Part shown: in pieces, positions 1 to 4,805 of the stretch
Position numbering within the stretch: position 1 is the stretch's first letter
Layout of the letters: each line of letters opens with the position of its first letter
Assembly (NCBI GenBank): GCA_964502665.1
Contig: CAZCXP010000128.1
Coordinates: forward strand, 1 to 7,183
Length of the DNA stretch: 7,183 nucleotides
DNA from: SOKG01 sp964502665
GTDB taxonomy: Bacteria; Chloroflexota; Dehalococcoidia; SZUA-161
Reading direction: 5' to 3'
Position numbers and translations under genes: made by a program
The notes under the pieces: model-generated
What the model was told of the DNA's origin: nothing
The model's database searches: none
The model's input: the letters and a program-made list of their open reading frames with translations, nothing else

Positions 1-232
1 TTGGCGTAGGTGTAGGAGTAGGCGTTGGTGTCGGTGTAGGAGTAGGCGTAGGTGTAGGTGTCGGCGTGGGCGTAGGTGTAGGCGTAGGTGTAGGCGTAGG
101 CGTAGGTGTGGGTGTAGGCGTGGGTGTAGGCGTAGGCGTGGGCGTAGGCGTGGGTGTGGGCGTTGGCGTTGGCGTAGGTGTGGGTGTTGGTGTGGGAGTC
201 GGTGTGGGTGTGGGTGTGGGTGTGGGCGTCGG
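1..232 (-). repeat. Hexanucleotide microsatellite encoding (Thr-Pro)n
   Basis: On the plus strand this reads as repeated GG-N-GT-N hexamers (variants of GGCGTA and GGTGTG). On the coding minus strand each hexamer gives one Pro and one Thr codon, making 38 visible Thr-Pro pairs plus a leading Pro. The unit is exactly two codons, so slippage by whole units changes linker length without shifting frame. Synonymous positions vary (CCT, CCC, CCA and CCG for Pro; mainly ACA and ACG for Thr), so the array is not a fresh perfect expansion. It continues beyond the left edge. Confidence 0.95.
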
Positions 233-610
233 CGCAGGCTGGAAGGTTATGTCTTGCTGCTGGCTCGGTACACCTGTGTCACAGTAGAGGGTTTCGGTGG
301 TATCAGCATAGGGCGCTTTTGAGGCGGTGACATCAATTCTATCCCCATTAGAGTAGCCACCAGCCAGGTTGGCCAGATCTACCAGATATGCCCCAGAGCC
401 GGTGGTCGTCACCGCCTCCGACCCGCCTACAGTGACGTTGGTCACTGTGACACTGGCGCCAACAACAACCGTGACGCCGTCGGGCGCATATACGTATCCA
501 TACACGGGGTGGGGAAGCGGCTGGGCAGAGGCTGGCGTAGCTGGCACAGACAGCGCCAGCAAGGCTGCCGTCATCATCACGGCGCAAAGAACATGTTTTC
601 TCTTGTTCAT
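1..610 (-). CDS. Secreted protein with beta-sandwich domain and long Thr-Pro linker (C-terminus beyond left edge)
   Basis: This reading frame starts at the ATG at 610-608 and is open to the left edge, so 203 residues are visible and the C-terminus is missing. An AGAGGG ribosome binding site lies just before the ATG, between it and the stop codon of the upstream gene. Residues 1-29 form a classic signal peptide: a basic start (MNKRK), a hydrophobic core and an Ala-Ser-Ala cleavage site before Gln30. Residues about 36-118 (YGYVYAPDG, then VTVTNVTVGG and GAYLVDL) look like a small carboxypeptidase-regulatory or Cna-B-like beta-sandwich. From residue 128 the protein is an uninterrupted Thr-Pro repeat of at least 38 dipeptides, likely a stiff extended and possibly O-glycosylated spacer that holds a distal domain away from the cell. 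The gene follows the Tyr-Gly-rich exported protein after 9 bases, so the two are probably co-transcribed. The function is unknown; a structural or adhesive surface role is an inference. Confidence 0.82.
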   Translation of the reverse strand, partial: MNKRKHVLCAVMMTAALLALSVPATPASAQPLPHPVYGYVYAPDGVTVVVGASVTVTNVTVGGSEAVTTTGSGAYLVDLANLAGGYSNGDRIDVTASKAPYADTTETLYCDTGVPSQQQDITFQPAPTPTPTPTPTPTPTPTPTPTPTPTPTPTPTPTPTPTPTPTPTPTPTPTPTPTPTPTPTPTPTPTPTPTPTPTPTPTP

Positions 611-619
611 TTCGCCCTC

Positions 620-1420
620 TTACATTTCGAAAGTTTCAGTGGTGGTCTTGTAAACCCAGACGGCATCTCCTGGATTTATTATGAAGTCCTCATTCCAGGG
701 AAATCCGTGCACATAGCTTTCGTATCGTTGATTCGCTCTGTCCCACCAGGAAAGGACTCCTATATTTCCAATGAGATTGTCGACCTCAAGAAATGTTGCC
801 GCCGGTCGCTGCCAGTTGACATTGTTCCAGCCAGCATAGAGAGTGATGGTCTCCCCATCCACATGGAAGGCATGGAGACCCGATGAGAACGACGGCTTCA
901 CCGACTCGCCGGTGTTCACTTTGACTTGAAGATTGTGGTCGCCCGGGGTCAGATAGTCAGAGTCAAAACAGATCACATACCTGACTACAGTGTCGGCGGC
1001 GGAGTACCCATACCCATAGCCGAAGCCATAGCCGTAGCCACTCTGGTATCCGACCCTGTACCCGTATCCGTAATCGTACGTCTCCATTCTGCTGATGGAG
1101 GCCCCGATATGAGAAGCATCCAGATCTCCGGTTACGCTGGTCACATTACCATTGGTGTCGAACTCAATAGTTATGTTGGTGGCTCCGGAGATGATCGCCT
1201 GGATATTGGCTATTGGAATCCTTTCGCCACTCTGGAATGTGAGAGTAGTGGTGAGGCACATCGTATTCAGTTTGTCCACCGACGTGGGGCCGGAGATGGT
1301 GATAGTCAGCGCGGAGGCTCCCAAGGGAAGCAAAACGACCATAAGTACAATCGCAAGTGCCAAGGCAAAACTAATCAGCAGTTTCAGTCGTCGTGTTCTA
1401 TGATGCCAAAACTCTAACAT
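620..1420 (-). CDS. Exported protein with Tyr-Gly-rich region and Trp-rich C-terminal module
   Basis: This 266-residue protein starts at the ATG at 1420-1418, preceded by GGAGG with an 8-base spacer. Residues 1-37 form a signal peptide: a basic N-region (HHRTRRLK), a long hydrophobic core (residues 14-33) and Ala-Ser-Ala before Leu38. Residues about 38-110 are Thr- and Ile-rich beta-type sequence beginning TITISGPTSVDK, resembling a bacterial Ig-like or adhesion-type fold. Residues 115-139 are dominated by alternating Tyr and Gly (YGYGYR, then YGYGFGYGYGY). Residues about 142-187 are again beta-rich. Residues 190-266 contain an aromatic module (AGWNNVNWQ, LSWWDRANQRYESY, INPGDAVWVY), a type I associate with exported proteins of Chloroflexota. 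No catalytic motif is visible. The gene heads a two-gene unit with the Thr-Pro protein and faces one of the two mirrored promoters. It is a hypothetical surface or S-layer-associated protein with unknown role. Confidence 0.85.
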   Translation of the reverse strand: MLEFWHHRTRRLKLLISFALALAIVLMVVLLPLGASALTITISGPTSVDKLNTMCLTTTLTFQSGERIPIANIQAIISGATNITIEFDTNGNVTSVTGDLDASHIGASISRMETYDYGYGYRVGYQSGYGYGFGYGYGYSAADTVVRYVICFDSDYLTPGDHNLQVKVNTGESVKPSFSSGLHAFHVDGETITLYAGWNNVNWQRPAATFLEVDNLIGNIGVLSWWDRANQRYESYVHGFPWNEDFIINPGDAVWVYKTTTETFEM

Positions 1421-1479
1421 CGTCGTTTCCTCCCACCCTTGTTATCAATCCTGGATAGTGCCACGGTCACACTTTTGCT

Positions 1480-1528
1480 AGTGTACGGATTTAGAATTAA
1501 AAAAACGGTTACGGATGTAACGAATAGA
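1480..1528 (-). promoter_or_regulatory. Promoter A for the secreted-protein genes (minus strand)
   Basis: On the minus strand a -10-like TACACT (1485-1480) is preceded by TTAATTC with an 8-base gap. There is no good TTGACA-type -35 box. Instead the TTGTAA operator array extends to just upstream, as expected for an activator-dependent promoter. Transcription would start near 1474 and give a leader of about 54 bases before the ATG at 1420. The -10 match is only 4 of 6. The call rests mainly on the ungapped similarity to promoter B at 1821-1875. Confidence 0.55.
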
Positions 1529-1594
1529 TTACAAAGGGCTTACAATCGGCTTACAAATTACAAGAGGCTTACAACAGGCTTACGATAATTACAT
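1529..1594 (-). repeat. TTGTAA direct-repeat array A, 11-bp spacing (operator-like)
   Basis: On the minus strand, reading toward the secreted-protein gene, hexamers TTGTAA or close variants occupy 1589-1594, 1580-1585, 1569-1574, 1558-1563, 1551-1556, 1540-1545 and 1529-1534. Most steps are exactly 11 bp; one is 7 bp (1551 to 1558) and the outermost is 9 bp. Several copies extend to TTGTAAGCC. One-helical-turn spacing of short direct repeats is typical of tandem binding by OmpR/PhoB-family response regulators, for example the Bacillus PhoP and the cyanobacterial or enteric Pho boxes. The regulator identity is an inference. Confidence 0.72.
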
Positions 1595-1779
1595 TTTCAT
1601 AACCATGAACTCGTCATTTGACCCGGTCATGATGTGATAGTCTCTGAACTGCGGCTGACGCGACACAGAAGGCACACCTGGCTCTCGACATATTCCTGCC
1701 TAAAAGCTGGCTGATATGGAGAACACTGCCTTGCAGGATGGCGGTGGGAGTGCAGACTCTGGATTAACGGCGATACCCT

Positions 1780-1860
1780 TAATCTCTTCCTAATAGAATT
1801 GTAATCCCTTTGTAAGCGCTTTGTAATTTAGTCTTTACTTCCTTAACCCCTTTCTTAATT
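1780..1860 (+). repeat. TAAT/TTGTAA direct-repeat array B, 11-bp spacing (operator-like)
   Basis: On the plus strand TTGTAA occurs at 1799-1804, 1810-1815 and 1821-1826, exactly 11 bp apart. The phase continues upstream as TAAT at 1780 and 1791. It continues downstream, less exactly, as TTTAC (1834-1838), CTTAACC (1842-1848) and CTTAATT (1854-1860). Read toward gmhA, the repeat has the same orientation that array A has toward its own gene. The downstream CTTAACC units resemble the published cyanobacterial Pho box unit, which also repeats every 11 bp; that resemblance is suggestive only. Confidence 0.72.
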
Positions 1861-1882
1861 CAATGTGCGTATAGTGGCTCAA
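1853..1882 (+). promoter_or_regulatory. Promoter B for gmhA-gmhB (plus strand)
   Basis: TATAGT at 1870-1875 is a good -10 box (5 of 6). TTAATTC ends 8 bases upstream of it, exactly the geometry of promoter A. The position expected for a -35 box is occupied by the repeat array, not by TTGACA, which points to an activator-dependent promoter. The predicted start lies at the A residues around 1881-1883. This gives an untranslated leader of about 175 bases before the gmhA ATG. Confidence 0.6.
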
Positions 1883-1963
1883 AGCAAGTGGGACAGGTGG
1901 CGACCAAGTCTGCCGATAAGAACTGGGAGCTATAAGTCAAGGACATCTCTCCCCGGGCGGAGG

Positions 1964-1990
1964 CTCAGCCTGAGCTTCACGACAATTGTC
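1964..1990 (+). other. Leader hairpin and perfect palindrome upstream of gmhA
   Basis: In the predicted gmhA leader, GCTCAG and CTGAGC form an interrupted palindrome with one central base. Shortly after it comes the perfect 10-bp palindrome GACAATTGTC at 1981-1990. Either could be a protein-binding site or part of leader RNA structure. No known riboswitch consensus was recognised and no U-tract follows, so it is not a terminator. Its significance is uncertain. Confidence 0.3.
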
Positions 1991-2056
1991 CCAGACCCCA
2001 TGGCTCATAAGGGAAATGCGAGTAGATAGACCGACAGGGAAAGGAGGGCCGCCGCG

Positions 2057-2734
2057 ATGACGGGTGCTATGAGAGGTGCTATCAGGACAGACACCTTTAT
2101 TCTGGAGACCATAAGCTCCTATTTCGCTGAGGTATCTGACCTTCTGAGCAGATTGCCTGTAGATAGACTGGAGGAGGTAATCTATCGCCTGGAGGATGCT
2201 CGGTGGAAGAGGCAGGCGGTGTTTATCTGCGGCAACGGGGGCTCCGCTGCCACCTCCATCCATTTCGCCTGCGATCTAGCCAAGGGCGCAATGGCGGAGA
2301 ACAAGCCTGCTATCAAGGCAAGATCCCTGTGTGAGAATACTTCTTTGGTCACTGCCTGGGCTAACGATGCCTCCTATGACGATATTTTTACTCAGTGCAT
2401 GGAGCCGTGGATAAAACCAGGGGATGTGCTCATAGCCATAAGCGGAAGCGGCAACTCCCGGAACGTGATCAACGCCGCGGGCATGGCACGAGACGAGGGA
2501 GCCACTACCATCGGCTTTACCGGCTTTGATGGTGGAAAGCTGAAGGATATGGTCGATATCTGCATTATAGTCCCCAGTGCCTCAATGGAGCAGATTGAGG
2601 ATGTCCATCTTCTCCTCTGCCATCTTATCACTAATTGCCTAAGGAGGAGTCGTCCTGAGGACATCCGGCGGGCAACCTCGCGCTTGCTACTATTCGCCCC
2701 CCCAGAGTTCGTAGAAGACATGTCGGCGCGATAG
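2057..2734 (+). CDS. gmhA: GmhA-like sugar-phosphate isomerase (SIS domain)
   Basis: This 225-residue protein belongs to the SIS family near sedoheptulose-7-phosphate isomerase, which makes D-glycero-D-manno-heptose 7-phosphate in the cytoplasm, the first step of activated heptose synthesis. The ATG at 2057 is chosen because AAGGAGGG lies 8 bases upstream; Met5 has no such site. The phosphate-binding loops are clear: ICGNGGSAATSIHF (residues 57-70) and ISGSGNSRNVINA (128-140). The metal-site positions of E. coli GmhA (His61, Glu65, Gln172, His180) appear here as His69, Asp73, Glu181 and His189. Two of the four are therefore changed to other acidic residues, so the exact substrate may differ. 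The C-terminus (after about 195) is an Arg-rich tail. The phosphatase gene follows after 54 bases, supporting the heptose role. Alternatives are a DiaA-like protein or another SIS isomerase. Confidence 0.85.
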   Translation: MTGAMRGAIRTDTFILETISSYFAEVSDLLSRLPVDRLEEVIYRLEDARWKRQAVFICGNGGSAATSIHFACDLAKGAMAENKPAIKARSLCENTSLVTAWANDASYDDIFTQCMEPWIKPGDVLIAISGSGNSRNVINAAGMARDEGATTIGFTGFDGGKLKDMVDICIIVPSASMEQIEDVHLLLCHLITNCLRRSRPEDIRRATSRLLLFAPPEFVEDMSAR

Positions 2735-2788
2735 GACGGATCAATATCATCGGACGGTTGAAACACCTGCAAGGCTGAGGGCAAGCTA

Positions 2789-3340
2789 GTGGGCAAAAGA
2801 GCCGTATTCCTGGATAGAGATGGCACCATAGCCAGGGACGTCCACTACTGCCGCCGGGTGGAGGACTTCGAAATCTTGCCCACGGTTCCCCAGGCAATAA
2901 GACTACTAAACGATTATGGCTTTGAGGTAGTGGTTGTCACTAACCAATCCGGTATTGCCCGTGGCTACTTCACTGAGGAAACGCTCCTTCGGATTCACCA
3001 GCATATGAGACAGGAGTTGGCGGAATACGGTGCCTGGGTAGACGCCATCTACTATTGCCCGCACCATCCCGACGACGGGTGTGAGTGTGGGAAGCCCAGG
3101 CCGGGGCTTCTGCTAAGGGCAGCGGAGGAGCTTGGGATCGACCTGTCGCAGTCGTTTATGGTGGGGGATGCGGGTAGGGATATGAAGGCCGGCAAAGCTG
3201 CCGGCTGCCGCACCGCGCTGCTGATTGCCACTGACCCCAACGCCGGCCGGGAAATCACCGACCCCCCTGACTATGTTGCCAGCAGCATGCTCGACATAGC
3301 CTGGTGGGTAGTGGCAGAGGGATACAAGGCTAGCCCTTAG
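2789..3340 (+). CDS. gmhB: D-glycero-D-manno-heptose-1,7-bisphosphate 7-phosphatase (HAD family)
   Basis: This 183-residue HAD-superfamily phosphatase removes the 7-phosphate from heptose bisphosphate after the kinase step. It starts at GTG 2789, with GAGGG seven bases upstream; there is no better ATG before the first catalytic motif. Motif I is FLDRDGT (residues 7-13; nucleophile Asp9, acid/base Asp11). Motif II is VTNQSGIARGYF (50-61). The structural zinc loop supplies Cys90, His92, Cys98 and Cys100, but it is about seven residues shorter than in E. coli GmhB. Lys102 in CGKPRPG is motif III, and GDAGRDM (126-132; Asp127, Asp131) is motif IV. Length and motif order match GmhB rather than histidinol phosphatase, though these are close relatives. 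Anomer specificity cannot be read from the sequence. The neighbour is the GmhA-like isomerase; the kinase and nucleotidyltransferase are not in the window. Confidence 0.9.
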   Translation: MGKRAVFLDRDGTIARDVHYCRRVEDFEILPTVPQAIRLLNDYGFEVVVVTNQSGIARGYFTEETLLRIHQHMRQELAEYGAWVDAIYYCPHHPDDGCECGKPRPGLLLRAAEELGIDLSQSFMVGDAGRDMKAGKAAGCRTALLIATDPNAGREITDPPDYVASSMLDIAWWVVAEGYKASP

Positions 3341-4787
3341 CCGGACGTTCGTCAAATTTCTTGAAGCTTTCTAGCTTCAGGCTCTTGCGCAGAGCGTTCC
3401 ACAGCCCTCTTGGTCCTAGCTTCATAGGATAGACCCTGGTCTTGTTGAGGTAGACCTTTGCCAGATAGTAAAGCAGGAAGAAAAACCTGTTGTAGGGGAG
3501 GTAAATCAGGTAATTCAGCACTATGTTCCTCAAGAAGGGAAGCCAGACAACCACTAGTCCCAGGGTGGAAAGGTTCCTTTGGATATTCTTTTCTCTTTCG
3601 CTAAAACAGGAAAGGGGTGATTTATTCATATAGGACATATGAAGCTGTTCATATTTGGGATTATATATCCCCTTTTCAATGCAGTAGTCACCCAGCTCGG
3701 TCCGGGGATAGGGGTGGAAGATAGGGAATTCAACAAAGGATGCCTTAGCCTTTATGTTTAGGTCTATGGTCTCGATTTCGTTTTCTATGGTGGCGAAGGG
3801 GAGCCCCAGTATATTGTTGGAGAAGGTGTTGATACCATACTTGCGGCAAGTGTGAAAGGCGTTTATGATTTGCTCTTCATTCATATTTCGGTGCAGTATT
3901 TCGTTGCGGAAGTAAGCATTGCCCGCTTCAATTGACATGCTAATGGAGAAACAGCCGGCTTCCTTAAGCAACTTTGCCATGTCTTCCGTCATCAAATCGG
4001 CCCTGGTTAAGCAATGGAAAGGGATACCTATCTTCTCTTTGTATTTCCTGACGAACTCTTCAAGCCAGTCATCCGCCCTGTATGTAAATATGTCGTCGTA
4101 GAATTTGACAAACCCCATGGGGTATTGGTGTTTAACCCTCTGGATTTCCTCTATCACATAGTCTACAGAATGCCTCCTTAGTATCTTTCCCTTATCATGG
4201 TATAGTTTCCTGAAGACATGGTTGAAACAATAGGTGCAATCATACGGGCATCCTCGCGAGGCCATAAAGCTCCTCAAAGGCCAGCGCCCTAGCTCAGTAG
4301 TCTGATAGAACAGGCCCCGATCAGGGAAGGGAAGACTGTCCAGGTCTTGATACAGCATTCTGGTGCCAGCATCGTTCCCCTGGCGGGTAACGATGTTCTT
4401 TACCGATGAAACATCATCGCCGTTCTCCAGCCGGGATAATAGCTCGCTAAATGCTTCATCGCCCTCCCCTGCGCATATCGCGTCCAGCGTGGTCTCCTGA
4501 ATACATTGAGGGTAGTATGTGGTGTGGGGGCCGCCCATAATGGTGAATATGTCTGGGAATTTAGACTTGATTAGCTTGTTGACTTCAAGGTAGTACTTAT
4601 GTTCCCCGGTGGAGGCGCTATAGGCAACTACCTGGGGCCTGAGGGCGTTGATCTTATCAATAACGTCGTCTCGCGTCAATACTGCGAGGTTGGTACTGTG
4701 CCCCCTCGCCTTGGCCAGGGCGGCAACCAGCATTATGCCGATCGGGTCTATATAATCTATGGCTTGGGTGACGAAAAGTATCTTCAT
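3330..4787 (-). CDS. B12-binding-type radical SAM protein of unknown substrate
   Basis: The start is placed at the ATG at 4787-4785 (protein MKILFVTQ...), giving 485 residues. GGAGG at 4798-4794 lies six bases before it, while the upstream in-frame ATG at 4802 would contain this site inside its coding sequence. Residues 1-130 form a Rossmann-type cobalamin-binding domain with IMGGPHTT (83-90) and GEGD (108-111 region), but without the DxHxxG cobalamin-ligand motif. The radical SAM domain follows with CPYDCTYC (Cys180, Cys184, Cys187 binding the 4Fe-4S cluster), FYDDIF (229-234), IEAGN (287-290 region) and NNILGLP (324-330). Residues about 408-445 are strongly hydrophobic and aromatic (LVVVWLPF, then FFFLLYYLAKVYL), suggesting membrane association and a lipid-linked or hydrophobic substrate. 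The gene follows the sugar aminotransferase by 18 bases, so they are probably co-transcribed. The reaction is unknown; methylation or another radical modification of a glycolipid or sugar is an inference. Confidence 0.85.
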   Translation of the reverse strand: MKILFVTQAIDYIDPIGIMLVAALAKARGHSTNLAVLTRDDVIDKINALRPQVVAYSASTGEHKYYLEVNKLIKSKFPDIFTIMGGPHTTYYPQCIQETTLDAICAGEGDEAFSELLSRLENGDDVSSVKNIVTRQGNDAGTRMLYQDLDSLPFPDRGLFYQTTELGRWPLRSFMASRGCPYDCTYCFNHVFRKLYHDKGKILRRHSVDYVIEEIQRVKHQYPMGFVKFYDDIFTYRADDWLEEFVRKYKEKIGIPFHCLTRADLMTEDMAKLLKEAGCFSISMSIEAGNAYFRNEILHRNMNEEQIINAFHTCRKYGINTFSNNILGLPFATIENEIETIDLNIKAKASFVEFPIFHPYPRTELGDYCIEKGIYNPKYEQLHMSYMNKSPLSCFSEREKNIQRNLSTLGLVVVWLPFLRNIVLNYLIYLPYNRFFFLLYYLAKVYLNKTRVYPMKLGPRGLWNALRKSLKLESFKKFDERPAKG

Positions 4788-4805
4788 TGCCATCCTCCGC
4801 ATTGG

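Larger units (their letters stand above)
1421..2056. other. Divergent intergenic regulatory region without genes
   Basis: This 636-base gap separates the minus-strand secreted-protein genes from the plus-strand heptose genes. It contains two outward-facing promoter and operator blocks (1480-1594 and 1780-1875), a middle stretch of about 185 bases (1595-1779) in which I see no convincing gene or RNA, and a leader of about 175 bases ahead of gmhA. No reading frame here has a ribosome binding site and plausible protein composition. A short interrupted palindrome, TGACC-C-GGTCA at 1619-1629, lies in the middle stretch and has no assigned role. Confidence 0.8.

Noticed and set aside
66..287. Plus-strand frame encoding a long Gly-Val repeat
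   Set aside because: It is the complement of the Thr-Pro repeat in the minus-strand secreted protein; it has no ribosome binding site and no other sequence content.
926..1417. Plus-strand 163-codon open frame opposite the Tyr-Gly protein
   Set aside because: The minus-strand frame has a signal peptide, a strong ribosome binding site and sensible domains; this one has none and is an antisense shadow.
1509..1594. CRISPR-like or origin-type (DnaA box or iteron) array
   Set aside because: The repeats are only six to nine bases with 11-bp spacing and no unique spacers; they do not match TTATCCACA boxes, and no replication gene is nearby. The promoter context fits an operator better.
1619..1629. 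Interrupted palindrome TGACC-C-GGTCA as an operator
   Set aside because: A five-base arm is expected often by chance, and it lies far from both predicted promoters; mentioned only as part of the intergenic description.
2000..2029. Nine-codon ORF in the gmhA leader starting at an ATG at 2000
   Set aside because: There is no ribosome binding site and no amino-acid bias typical of an attenuator peptide.
4800..4802. Upstream ATG as the start of the radical SAM gene
   Set aside because: The GGAGG site lies downstream of this ATG and is well spaced for the ATG at 4787, which also gives the family-typical MKILFV start.
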